Assembly (NCBI GenBank): GCA_902532525.1
Contig: CACAIK010000002.1
Coordinates: 62,001-126,000, forward strand
DNA length: 64,000 bases
From: an uncultured Pelagibacteraceae bacterium
GTDB lineage: Bacteria; Pseudomonadota; Alphaproteobacteria; Pelagibacterales; Pelagibacteraceae
Direction: 5' to 3'
In this document: positions 1-8,257 of the stretch, in pieces
Layout of the letters: every line of letters begins with the position of its first letter
Numbering within the stretch: the stretch's first letter is position 1
Made by a program: the position numbers and the translations under genes
Notes under the pieces: model-generated
Databases searched by the model: none
What the model saw: only the letters and a program-made list of their open reading frames with translations
Told to the model about the DNA's origin: nothing

Positions 1-674
1 AAATCAGTTTTATCACTTAAATATGGTATTATTTTATCTCCAAACATTTGGGTAAGTTCGTTTAATCTTTTTTCAGATTTATCTACAATATTAACTTTGG
101 CTTTCATGCCTGTTGCAATTATAGCGGCATTTTCTCCTACTACTCCACCTCCAAGTATAACTACATTTCCAGGCTCTACACCAGGAGCTCCTCCTAACAA
201 AAGACCACGGCCTTTTTGATTTTTTTCTAAACAATGTGCACCCGCTTGTACTGACATTCTTCCAGCTACTGCACTCATTGGTGCTAACAAAGGAAGTCTT
301 CCGTTATTATCTGTGACTGTTTCATAAGCGATGCATATTGATTTGCTGTCTATTAAACCTTGTGTCAGTTCCTTGGCTGCAGCAAGATGAAGATATGTAA
401 AGACAACTTGATTTTCTCTTATCATTCTTACTTCGCTAGATTGTGGCTCTTTGACTTTAACAATGATGTCGGAGTCGTTAAATATATCTTCAGCTGTATT
501 AACTATTTTTGCTCCACTTGATACGTAATGATCGTTTTCAAATCCTGCTTCAAAACCTCCATTATTTTCAATTAAAACTTCGTGGCCATTAGAAGTTAAT
601 GTCTTTACACTTTCGGGAGTGAGTCCGATTCTATTTTCTTGAGGCTTTATTTCTTTTGGAACCCCGATTTTCAT
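1..674 (-). CDS. ald: alanine dehydrogenase (3' end cut by window edge)
   Basis: Translating the minus strand from the ATG at 674 gives about 224 residues starting MKIGVPKEIKPQENRIG, the typical N-terminus of NAD-dependent alanine dehydrogenase. The substrate-site segments VKVKEP (lysine) and TYLHLA (histidine) are present, as is the start of the nucleotide-binding fold, VVILGGGVVGENAA. The family is about 370 residues, so roughly the last 150 lie outside the window. It converts alanine plus NAD to pyruvate, ammonia and NADH in the cytoplasm. It sits 9 bp after the aminotransferase gene on the same strand. In taurine catabolism of this layout, Ald regenerates pyruvate from the alanine made by Tpa. 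The family call is firm; the taurine role is from context. Confidence 0.93.
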   Translation of the reverse strand, partial: MKIGVPKEIKPQENRIGLTPESVKTLTSNGHEVLIENNGGFEAGFENDHYVSSGAKIVNTAEDIFNDSDIIVKVKEPQSSEVRMIRENQVVFTYLHLAAAKELTQGLIDSKSICIAYETVTDNNGRLPLLAPMSAVAGRMSVQAGAHCLEKNQKGRGLLLGGAPGVEPGNVVILGGGVVGENAAIIATGMKAKVNIVDKSEKRLNELTQMFGDKIIPYLSDKTD

Positions 675-683
675 AGAATTAAA

Positions 684-2045
684 TTAATTTTTTTTGCTTT
701 TTGAATAGTTTGTAATACCAGTTCTTAGTTTCTCGATTATTTCATCAATATGTTTTTTTTCACAGATAAACATTGGAGCAATAATTAAACAATCTCCAGT
801 CGCTTTAAAGTTAACTCCTGCATCATAGCAGTGTTTGAAACATGTAAATCCTGCTGCGCCAGGTTTTTTATGCATTTTAATATCAATACCACCCATCATT
901 CCATAACCTCTTATGTTATCAACAACATCAATATCTTTTAAAGACATTAAACCTTCCTGGAAATATGGAGATAAATTTTTTGCTCTATTAAAGATATCAT
1001 CTTTTTCAAAAATATCTTGAACCGCTAAGCCTGCAGCTACTGAGACAGGAATTCCAGAGTAAGTGTAACCATGGAATAATTCTATTGTTCCTTTTGGAGA
1101 TCCATCCATAACTGTGTCATAAATTTCTTCTTTACACGCAACTGCACCTAAAGGACTTATTCCATTTGTTGTAGCTTTAGCCATTGTAATAATATCTGGA
1201 GTAACACCGTATTCTTGCGATGCAAATGGTGAACCTGTCCTTCCCCATCCTGTGATAACTTCGTCAAAAACTAATAAAATACCATGCTTATCACAAATTT
1301 CTCGTAACCTTTGCAAATAACCTTTTGGTGGAACTAATGTTCCTGTTGATCCAGCAATTGGCTCAACAATACAAGCTGCTATGTTCTCTGATCCAAAATT
1401 TGTACAAATTCTCTCTAGATCTTCAGCCATCTCTGCGCCAGTTTCAGGTTGACCTGAAACAAATTTATGTTCTGGTAAATGTGTATGTCTCATGTGAAGA
1501 ACACCTGGCATCAAAACATTGGCAAATGTTTTCACGTTGTTAATCATTCCGCCAACAGAAGTAGCTCCGATATTCATTCCATGATAGCCTCTTTCTCTTC
1601 CAACAAACCTAAATCTATGTCCTTCACCTCTTGCTTTATGATATGCAACTGCAATTTTAATTGCAGTCTCAACAGCAGTAGATCCACAAATTGTATAAAA
1701 AATTCTATTTAAATTTCCTGGTGTATGCTTAGAAATTTTTGTTGCAAGTTCAAATGAACCACCAAAACCTTGTTGAAATGGTTGAGCATAGTCTAATTTT
1801 TTTAATTGATTTGTAATTGCATTAATAATTTCTTCTCTTCCATGACCTAAAGGATTACAAAATAATCCCGAGCTTGCATCTATCTGAGTTTGACCTTGAT
1901 GATTTTTTAAATAAACGCCTTTTGCTTCTACAATTAATCTTGGAGACTCTTTAAAATCTCTATTAGATGTAAATGGCATCCAATGTTCATTTAAAGAATT
2001 TGGTATTTGAGGCTTTTCTGAACTCATAATTATGTTTTGATTCAT
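684..2045 (-). CDS. tpa: class III aminotransferase, probable taurine:pyruvate aminotransferase
   Basis: A full-length (453 aa) PLP-dependent class III (omega-amino acid:pyruvate) aminotransferase. Visible are the substrate-site start HWMPFTSNRDF, the PLP aspartate segment FDEVITGWGRTGS and the PLP lysine in MAKATTNGISPLGAV. It would transfer the amino group of a terminal amine to pyruvate, forming alanine. It is followed by ald and is divergent from tauABC across a 173-bp gap, so taurine to sulfoacetaldehyde is the most likely reaction. Beta-alanine:pyruvate aminotransferases are close relatives and cannot be excluded from sequence alone. The first ATG (2045) was kept; an in-frame ATG six codons later is possible. 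Confidence 0.8.
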   Translation of the reverse strand: MNQNIIMSSEKPQIPNSLNEHWMPFTSNRDFKESPRLIVEAKGVYLKNHQGQTQIDASSGLFCNPLGHGREEIINAITNQLKKLDYAQPFQQGFGGSFELATKISKHTPGNLNRIFYTICGSTAVETAIKIAVAYHKARGEGHRFRFVGRERGYHGMNIGATSVGGMINNVKTFANVLMPGVLHMRHTHLPEHKFVSGQPETGAEMAEDLERICTNFGSENIAACIVEPIAGSTGTLVPPKGYLQRLREICDKHGILLVFDEVITGWGRTGSPFASQEYGVTPDIITMAKATTNGISPLGAVACKEEIYDTVMDGSPKGTIELFHGYTYSGIPVSVAAGLAVQDIFEKDDIFNRAKNLSPYFQEGLMSLKDIDVVDNIRGYGMMGGIDIKMHKKPGAAGFTCFKHCYDAGVNFKATGDCLIIAPMFICEKKHIDEIIEKLRTGITNYSKSKKN

Positions 2046-2208
2046 AGACTAATTATATAAATTAACCAGTAAATTTTAGTCATACTTGCTATGTTAAATG
2101 ACCGCAACTATAGGTTGTAACTAATGACTTTTGAAGCCTGTGTAATTTATTCATCATTTACTTAAAAGAAAATTTAAACTTAAATATCGATAATTAAATT
2201 TAATTAAC

Positions 2209-2214
2209 AGGAGA
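2209..2214 (+). promoter_or_regulatory. ribosome binding site of tauA
   Basis: AGGAGA lies 4 nt before the ATG at 2219. This strong site fixes the tauA start. The ATG overlapping the site (2214) opens only a two-codon frame and is not a start. Confidence 0.7.
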
Positions 2215-2218
2215 TGAA

Positions 2219-3160
2219 ATGAAAAAAATAATTAGTTTCATTTTAGGAAGTTTATTTGCTCTAAACTTAACAATCACAGCAGCAAACTCTGCTGCGAACG
2301 AAGTTAGAGTTGCATACTTTCTAGAGTGGCCAAGTCCAAATTTAGAGGACATGCAAAAAAAGAATTTTGCTAAAGCTTTAGGAGTTCCAGTAAAATGGAC
2401 AAACTTCACAAATGGTGGAGCAATGACAGATGCAATGTTAGCAGGAGATATTGATATTTCTTACTCACAAGGTTTGGTACCATTTATTAATGCTGTAAAA
2501 TCAAATGCACCTATCAAATTAGTTGATATTGCAATGGAATACGGGATGGGAGGAACAACTTGTGTAACATCTAATGCTTCGGGAATAACAAAAGCGAATG
2601 CAACAGAATTAGAAGGTAAAAAAGTTGCTGTTCCGTTAGGTACTATGGCTGAGTACGTTTTCGACGAAAGTATGAAAGTTGTAGGAGCTGACAGAAGCAA
2701 AATGGATATTATTCAAATGGATCCTGAAGAAGGTGCGGCTGCATTAGTAAGTGGAGATGTAGTAATGGCATGTCTATTTGGTGGTAATTCTATCAAAGCT
2801 GCAGTTGCTGTAGGATCAAGACTTTTAACTGTTCAAGAAGCAAGAGATGCAGGTATTTTAGGAATAGATATTACTTCTGTAACAGACAAGTTTATGAAGG
2901 AAAATCCTGGAATGTTGAGAACTTTTATTGAAGTAACTCATGAAGCAAATGAAAGATATAGAAATGGAAAAAGTGATATGAATTCTATGTCTAAAGCTTC
3001 AGAGATGAAAATTGCTGATATGAAAGAAACTTTAAGTGGTTTCAAATTCTTAACTCCAGAAGAAACTAAAAAATCTATGGAAAGCGGAAACTTAGATGCA
3101 TTCTTAAAAGGAATGGGAACTCCAGGTGGAGCAGTAGACACTAGTTTCTTACCTTTATAA
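2219..3160 (+). CDS. tauA: taurine ABC transporter, periplasmic substrate-binding protein
   Basis: A 313-aa secreted solute-binding protein. Residues 1-26 form a signal peptide (lysines, a hydrophobic core, then AANSA). The mature part begins NEVRVAYFLEWPSPN and belongs to the SsuA/TauA/NMT1 type of binding protein. It would capture taurine or a related small sulfonate in the periplasm and deliver it to TauBC. Genes for the ATPase and permease follow directly in the same direction, and an aminotransferase/ald pair is divergent, which supports taurine. A strong stem-loop after the stop codon separates it from tauB, consistent with higher expression of the binding protein. Exact ligand is inferred. 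Confidence 0.9.
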   Translation: MKKIISFILGSLFALNLTITAANSAANEVRVAYFLEWPSPNLEDMQKKNFAKALGVPVKWTNFTNGGAMTDAMLAGDIDISYSQGLVPFINAVKSNAPIKLVDIAMEYGMGGTTCVTSNASGITKANATELEGKKVAVPLGTMAEYVFDESMKVVGADRSKMDIIQMDPEEGAAALVSGDVVMACLFGGNSIKAAVAVGSRLLTVQEARDAGILGIDITSVTDKFMKENPGMLRTFIEVTHEANERYRNGKSDMNSMSKASEMKIADMKETLSGFKFLTPEETKKSMESGNLDAFLKGMGTPGGAVDTSFLPL

Positions 3161-3181
3161 TTTAAAGATTAGAATAATTAA

Positions 3182-3214
3182 ATAGGCGCCAATTTTATTG
3201 GTGCCTATTTTTTT
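3182..3214 (+). terminator. stem-loop with T-tract after tauA
   Basis: Arms ATAGGCGCCAAT (3182-3193) and ATTGGTGCCTAT (3197-3208) form a 12-bp stem with one G-T pair and a TTT loop, followed by six Ts. It has the form of an intrinsic terminator. It lies inside the tau operon, 22 nt after tauA and 34 nt before tauB, so it probably acts as a partial terminator or a 3'-end stabiliser of tauA mRNA. Confidence 0.8.
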
Positions 3215-3242
3215 AAGTAAATATTTTATATAAAGTCAGCTA

Positions 3243-4040
3243 ATGAGTGATTTGATATCTCAAAATCTAAACATGATTTTCAAAACTCCAAAAGGAGAGA
3301 CTGTTCATGCTCTAAAAGATTTAAATTTCAAATTAAAAAAAGGAGAACTTCTAACAGTTCTTGGGCCTTCTGGTTGTGGAAAAACAACTTTGTTAAATAT
3401 TGCAGCTGGTTTCTTAAGACCAACATCTGGAAATATAACGTTGAATGGTAAAGAAATTGATGGACCTGGAGTTGAAAGAGGCATGGTTTTTCAACAAGGT
3501 GCATTATTTGAATGGTTGACTGTTGCGGAGAACGTAAACTTTGGTCTTAGAATGAAAAAAAAAGATCCTATAGAAACTTCAAAAAAAGTTGATGAGTGGC
3601 TGGAGATTGTTGGCTTAAAAGGATTTGGAAATACCCCAACATATCAATTGTCTGGAGGAATGCAGCAAAGAGTAGCTCTCGCAAGGTGTTTAATCAATGA
3701 TCCTGATTTGATTTTAATGGATGAGCCTTTAGGTGCTCTTGATGCTCTAACAAGAGAAAAAATGCAATCTTTAGTTTTGAAAATTTGGAAAGAAACTGGA
3801 AAAACAATTATTTTAATTACGCACTCAGTTGAGGAAGCACTTTTGCTTGGTGAAAGATTGTACGTAATGGCACCAAGACCAGGTAGGATACATAAAGAAT
3901 ATAATCTTCCATTTGCAGAGATGGGATTAAAAGAAGATTTAAGAGAAATAAAAAAAAATAAAGATTTTTCATCAAAAAGAGAAGAAATTTTATCCATGAT
4001 TTGGAACATGGAGGAAGAAATTATGGGAAAAGAAAATTAA
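3243..4040 (+). CDS. tauB: taurine ABC transporter, ATP-binding protein
   Basis: A 265-aa ABC ATPase of the nitrate/sulfonate/taurine importer type. Walker A is GPSGCGKTT (residues 41-49), the signature is LSGGMQQR (136-143) and Walker B is LILMDEP (156-162). The switch histidine is in LITHSVEEA. It would hydrolyse ATP at the inner face of the membrane to drive import through TauC. Its stop codon abuts the tauC start (0-bp gap), so translation of the two is probably coupled. Length is normal for the family. Confidence 0.92.
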   Translation: MSDLISQNLNMIFKTPKGETVHALKDLNFKLKKGELLTVLGPSGCGKTTLLNIAAGFLRPTSGNITLNGKEIDGPGVERGMVFQQGALFEWLTVAENVNFGLRMKKKDPIETSKKVDEWLEIVGLKGFGNTPTYQLSGGMQQRVALARCLINDPDLILMDEPLGALDALTREKMQSLVLKIWKETGKTIILITHSVEEALLLGERLYVMAPRPGRIHKEYNLPFAEMGLKEDLREIKKNKDFSSKREEILSMIWNMEEEIMGKEN

Positions 4041-5966
4041 ATGTTTACTCAAATAATAACAATATTAATTCTCGTATCAATTATCGGGTGCATACTTTAT
4101 GGAAGACGTTTAATAAAAACTGAAAAAGTTGATGCAGTTTTTGGAAATCCAGAAAGAGCAAAAGGTGGAACTCATTGGATAATTGTCGGAAGCAGTGCAA
4201 TATTGTTAGTTTGGCTTTATTATTCTTGGGATATTGCAAAAGGATTTTATCCAAAATCAGCAAATGAATTATGTCAGGTCGCAAAAATAAATGAGTCTTT
4301 ATTAGGATTAAAATATCAGTTTCCAATTGAAGAAAGAGAATTCAAAAGTACTTCAATAATAAAAATAGAAAATAAAAATCTTAAAAAAATAAGTTTAGAA
4401 ATTCAAAATTCGCCAGATTTAAGCAACATACAGAAAACTGCATTAGTTGGTTTTATTAATAAAACAAACAAATTAATTCCATTACTTACTAACGATAATC
4501 TAATGGAGATTAACACAAAAATTAAAATAAATGAGATGACTGATGAAATTAGATTGTTAAGCACTAATTTTCAAAAGAAAGATTATCCATTTGAAACACC
4601 AGAGCAAAAAAATGAAAGACAAAAGGCAATTGCTGAGCAAGGAAGCTGGGGCATAGTAACTGTAAGTGCCGGAACAGGATCAATAGAAAATACTATTGAA
4701 GTACCTTTGGTACCTGAAACTGATAGAGGGTTAAAATTTCACGCTGCAGCTGAACAATTAAAAAAAATTAATGATAAATTTTTTAAATTAAGAAACCATA
4801 ATCCTCAATTCAAAAATGCAATAAAAGAACTTAAATCAGAGATAAAATTATATAGAAAAAATTTAGATGACACTGAGGAAGTGGCATCTACTTATGCAAA
4901 AAACATTGTAAAAATTGCAAGAAGAATTGAATTTGCAAGCATTTATCCACCAAATGCTCTTAATGAAATGCAAAATGCAATTATTGAATTTGATAATCTT
5001 CAAAAAACTGAGCAAGGGGGTTTAAGATTAATTGACATTCTTTTATTCCCTGCTGGAACTATAGTTGCAAGTGGTCCTAGTTGTTCTGAGCAAGGTTCAG
5101 GTAGATGGTTACCAAAACCCTCAGATACACTTAATAAATTTATTTTAATGTCTAAGCCAAGTGTAGGTTACAAAAATATCCCACTTCTTTGGATTGATAT
5201 GATGGATGTAAGCCAAATAATTGGCTTTATATTGCCAGATTGGATAGCTGATGTTTTGCCTGGAGAATATCCGGTTCACACCAAAGATGGTGTGGTTAAG
5301 CAAAATTTTAAAGGGAAAGTTTTAAAAATTGTTACTGGCGATTTTAAATTATTTAAAATTCCTGTTCCTTATGGTCATATTTGGGATTCATTTTTAAGAG
5401 TCTTTCTTGGATTAGTTTTTGGAATATTGATTGGTGTACCATTAGGACTTTTCATGGGCTTAAATAGATTTGCTAAAGGTTTCTTTGATCCATTAATTGA
5501 ACTTTATAGACCGGTACCTCCTCTTGCATGGGCTCCTTTAATAATCTCGGTTTTAGGGATTGATAATACTGGAAAAGTATTTTTATTATTTATGGTTTCA
5601 TTGTCTATAATGATCATTTCAGCTAGAGCTGGAGCATCAGGTACACAGCTATCTAAAATACATGCAGCACATTCTCTTGGTGCTTCTAAAAGACAAATAC
5701 TTAGATATGTTATTTTTCCAAATTCTTTACCTGAAATTTTAACAGGTATTAGAGTAGCTGTTGGTATGTGCTGGGGTACTTTAGTTGCAGCAGAATTTTT
5801 AGCTGGTACAACTGGAATTGGATTTGTTGAAAATGTTGCCAAAAAGTATTTTCAATATGAAGTAATTTGGATCACAATTTTTATAATGGGTATGTTGGGT
5901 CTTCTTTTTGATGTAACTTTGAGAAAAATTATAGATAAGACAATACCTTGGAGAGGTAAAGGTTAA
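4041..5966 (+). CDS. tauC: taurine ABC transporter permease with long N-terminal extension
   Basis: A 641-aa membrane protein, whereas TauC/SsuC permeases are usually about 250-280 aa. The C-terminal 200 or so residues are the normal permease domain, including the ATPase-contact segment HAAHSLGASKRQILRYVIFP. Before it lies a long extra part: two hydrophobic segments (about 1-20 and 47-66), then a charged, probably helical region to about residue 330, and a linker containing GPSCSEQGSGRWLPK. The extension could be a periplasmic domain working with TauA. The reading frame is continuous and the start abuts tauB, so this is not an artefact of a wrong start. Function of the extension is unknown to me. 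Confidence 0.85.
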   Translation: MFTQIITILILVSIIGCILYGRRLIKTEKVDAVFGNPERAKGGTHWIIVGSSAILLVWLYYSWDIAKGFYPKSANELCQVAKINESLLGLKYQFPIEEREFKSTSIIKIENKNLKKISLEIQNSPDLSNIQKTALVGFINKTNKLIPLLTNDNLMEINTKIKINEMTDEIRLLSTNFQKKDYPFETPEQKNERQKAIAEQGSWGIVTVSAGTGSIENTIEVPLVPETDRGLKFHAAAEQLKKINDKFFKLRNHNPQFKNAIKELKSEIKLYRKNLDDTEEVASTYAKNIVKIARRIEFASIYPPNALNEMQNAIIEFDNLQKTEQGGLRLIDILLFPAGTIVASGPSCSEQGSGRWLPKPSDTLNKFILMSKPSVGYKNIPLLWIDMMDVSQIIGFILPDWIADVLPGEYPVHTKDGVVKQNFKGKVLKIVTGDFKLFKIPVPYGHIWDSFLRVFLGLVFGILIGVPLGLFMGLNRFAKGFFDPLIELYRPVPPLAWAPLIISVLGIDNTGKVFLLFMVSLSIMIISARAGASGTQLSKIHAAHSLGASKRQILRYVIFPNSLPEILTGIRVAVGMCWGTLVAAEFLAGTTGIGFVENVAKKYFQYEVIWITIFIMGMLGLLFDVTLRKIIDKTIPWRGKG

Positions 5967-5979
5967 TTTCATTCTATTA

Positions 5980-6990
5980 ATGTCTGTAAATAATACAAAA
6001 ATTAAATCTATTATTAAAAAAATTTTTATAAAAAGAGGGTTGAAAACAAATCATGCTATTATTTGTGCAAATGCAATTATCAATGCGGAACTTGTGGGTG
6101 CGCCTTCACATGGATTGTCTCGTTTAAAAATGTATTGTGAAAGAATCTCAAAAAAAGTAATTAATCCTAGACCTAAAATAACTATAAAAAATATATCAAA
6201 ATCTATATCAATAATTGATGCTGATAATTCTATTGGCTTTGTTGCAGCAGATGAAGCAATTAAAAAAACTATACAAAATGCAAAAAAAACAGGAATTGGG
6301 TTAGTTGCTGTAAAAAACAGCGGACACTATGGTCTATCTGGATACTACGTTGAGCAAGCAGTTAAAAAAAATTTAATAACATTCGCATTTACAAATGCAC
6401 CTCCAGCAATTGCACCTTTTGGAGGAAAAAAATCAGTCTTCGGAACTAATCCAATATGTTTTGGAACTCAAACAAATAGCAATGTTCCTTTTATACTGGA
6501 TACATCAATGTCTATGATAAATAGAGGTAAAATAAGGATTGCAGAAAAATTAGGTAAAAAAATACCATATGGGGTTGCTTTAAACAAACTAGGTAAACCA
6601 ACTACAAATGCAAAAGAAGCTCTAGCTGGAGTACAACTTCCAATAGCTGGATTTAGAGGATCTGGATTAGCTTGGATGGTAGATATTTTAACTGGAGTAT
6701 TTGTTGGAAGTAATCATGGTGGCAAAGTAAAAGACCCATTTGATGATTTCTCTGGGCCACAAAATATCGGTCACTTATTTTTAGCATTTAAAGACAATCT
6801 ATTTGTTAAAGATTATAAAAAAGAGATAAAAAAAAATATTAAAAGAATAAAAAAAATACCTAATTTAAAAGGACAAAAAATCTTTTATCCTGGCGAGCAA
6901 AAGTTTTTAAGAACAAAAACAAACTCTAAAAAATCTATAAAAATTCCAATAAATATTAAAAAGGATTTAGATATTCTCTTAGCTAATTAA
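5980..6990 (+). CDS. Ldh2/Mdh2-family NAD(P) dehydrogenase, possibly sulfolactate dehydrogenase
   Basis: A 336-aa protein of the malate/L-lactate dehydrogenase type 2 family (not the Rossmann LDH family). APSHGLSRLKMY near residue 41 and the catalytic-histidine motif NSGHYG (about 113-118) are seen, along with IAPFGGKKSVFGTNPICF. Members oxidise 2-hydroxyacids such as lactate, malate, ureidoglycolate or (R)-sulfolactate (ComC). It starts 13 bp after tauC and lies in an island with HpsN, which makes sulfolactate, so a ComC-like role is an attractive inference but not shown. No clear Shine-Dalgarno is visible. Its stop overlaps the stop of the convergent small gene by 4 bp. Confidence 0.85.
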   Translation: MSVNNTKIKSIIKKIFIKRGLKTNHAIICANAIINAELVGAPSHGLSRLKMYCERISKKVINPRPKITIKNISKSISIIDADNSIGFVAADEAIKKTIQNAKKTGIGLVAVKNSGHYGLSGYYVEQAVKKNLITFAFTNAPPAIAPFGGKKSVFGTNPICFGTQTNSNVPFILDTSMSMINRGKIRIAEKLGKKIPYGVALNKLGKPTTNAKEALAGVQLPIAGFRGSGLAWMVDILTGVFVGSNHGGKVKDPFDDFSGPQNIGHLFLAFKDNLFVKDYKKEIKKNIKRIKKIPNLKGQKIFYPGEQKFLRTKTNSKKSIKIPINIKKDLDILLAN

Positions 6991-7193
6991 CCTGCAAAAT
7001 AACCTAGTATTCCAATAGATAAACAGACTGAAAGTATTATTATTTTTGACTGAAGTGCCTCTTTTTTCTTTTCAGTGATTACTCGTTTCTTTAGAACATC
7101 TATATTTACTTTACGAGGGGACATTCGAATTACTCTCGATTTTTTTTCAGGTATTTCAATATTAGATGTTCTGTTTAAGCTTTCAGTACTCAT
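6987..7193 (-). CDS. small protein with C-terminal membrane segment, function unknown
   Basis: A 68-aa ORF. The first 48 residues are polar and rich in Lys/Arg; the last 18-20 (IIILSVCLSIGILGYFAG) form one membrane helix, so it looks tail-anchored. It lies between the Ldh2-family gene and the regulator, shares its upstream region with the regulator, and overlaps the Ldh2 stop by 4 bp. The non-random composition and compact packing suggest a real gene, but I do not recognise a family. It could be an unconserved ORF. Confidence 0.5.
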   Translation of the reverse strand: MSTESLNRTSNIEIPEKKSRVIRMSPRKVNIDVLKKRVITEKKKEALQSKIIILSVCLSIGILGYFAG

Positions 7194-7238
7194 TAAATTA
7201 TTAAATCATATAGTGAAAAAATTTTACAGAATTTAACT

Positions 7239-7284
7239 GTTCAAAATGGGTTGACTCAAGTTTTAAAATTGTTCAAATTGGGTT
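7239..7284 (+). promoter_or_regulatory. pair of 14-bp direct repeats, candidate operator
   Basis: GTTCAAAATGGGTT (7239-7252) and GTTCAAATTGGGTT (7271-7284) differ at one base and start 32 bp apart, close to three helical turns. They lie 11 bp before the start of the regulator with two DNA-binding units. A possible -10 element, TAAAAT, lies between them (7264-7269). Self-regulation is inferred. Confidence 0.5.
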
Positions 7285-7294
7285 TTGATACATT

Positions 7295-8257
7295 ATGAAG
7301 CAGCTACCAAGTGTAAATTCCGAACTAGATGATGAACTGATCGATAAAATTTTCAAAAATCATTTTGATATTTTAAGTCCTTTTTTTTTAAAACTTATGT
7401 CTGAATGGACAATCGGTGCTTATAAAGTGTTCAAAGATATAGATACTTACACAATTTTAATTTATTTGATTAGTAAGCAGTTTGATTTTTACAGAAGAAA
7501 TAATTTAAATATTACTTTCAATGATTTTTATAAGGATAAAATATTAGATATTGAGAAAATTAACCTTATAAGAATATCAAAGGATCTTAAAATACCAAAA
7601 GAAAGTGTCAGAAGAAAAGTTATATCCCTGGAAAAAAAGGGAATAATTAAAAAAAAAGGCAAGAAGATTACAATAGATAGAAGTGCTTACAATTCAACAC
7701 AGCCAAATGATACATTAAAAAATATATGCACACTTTTGTCTGTTTTTAGTCAAATTTTAAAAGAAGAAAAAGTTATAAAAAATGAAATGTCCAGTAATGA
7801 AATTAATAACTTAATAAAACATAATTTCTCATTTTGCTGGTATCAATTTTATAAATTTTTATTCCCTTACTGTTTGAGGTGGAAAAATTATTTTGGTGAT
7901 ATGGAAATATTTACTATTTTGGCAACTATAATTTTGAATAATAATTCAAAAATTGGAAGGCAACTTAAAGGAGTTGATAGTTATTTGGATAAATGGAGAG
8001 ATAAAATTATTAATAAAAAAATAAAAGGAATTAATGCAATGTCTATTTCTGAAATAACAGGAATACCAAGACCAACAGTAGTAAGAAAAATCAAAAAATT
8101 AACAAAAAATAAATTTATTTCTTTAGACAAAAATAAATTGATAAATTTTGATGTCAGCAAACAAAATTTTAAAGATATGTCGATAATCCAAGATGAAAAT
8201 TTAAAATCAATAAATGTTTTTATAAAAAGAACCTATAATCAAATAAATCTTAATTAG
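7295..8257 (+). CDS. probable transcription regulator with internally duplicated winged-helix unit
   Basis: A 320-aa protein built of two similar halves (about residues 15-130 and 168-288). Each half has an aromatic/hydrophobic helix (TYTILIYLI against IFTILATII) and then a helix-turn-helix-like segment (ISKDLKIPKESVRRKV against ISEITGIPRPTVVRKI), with a short wing after each (KKITID and KLINFD). The repeat offset is about 155 residues. I do not recognise a named family and see no separate ligand domain. One chain could supply two DNA-binding units, matching the two direct repeats just upstream. Its targets may be the neighbouring sulfonate genes or itself. Its end overlaps the convergent symporter gene by 8 bp. 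Confidence 0.7.
   Translation: MKQLPSVNSELDDELIDKIFKNHFDILSPFFLKLMSEWTIGAYKVFKDIDTYTILIYLISKQFDFYRRNNLNITFNDFYKDKILDIEKINLIRISKDLKIPKESVRRKVISLEKKGIIKKKGKKITIDRSAYNSTQPNDTLKNICTLLSVFSQILKEEKVIKNEMSSNEINNLIKHNFSFCWYQFYKFLFPYCLRWKNYFGDMEIFTILATIILNNNSKIGRQLKGVDSYLDKWRDKIINKKIKGINAMSISEITGIPRPTVVRKIKKLTKNKFISLDKNKLINFDVSKQNFKDMSIIQDENLKSINVFIKRTYNQINLN

Noticed and set aside
1325-1712. Plus-strand ORFs inside the aminotransferase gene
   Set aside because: Shadow frames of a firmly identified minus-strand gene; low-complexity, no family signs.
2105-2117. CAAC-5-GTTG inverted repeat between tpa and tauA
   Set aside because: Short arms in an AT-rich gap; no regulator known to read it, so not listed as an operator.
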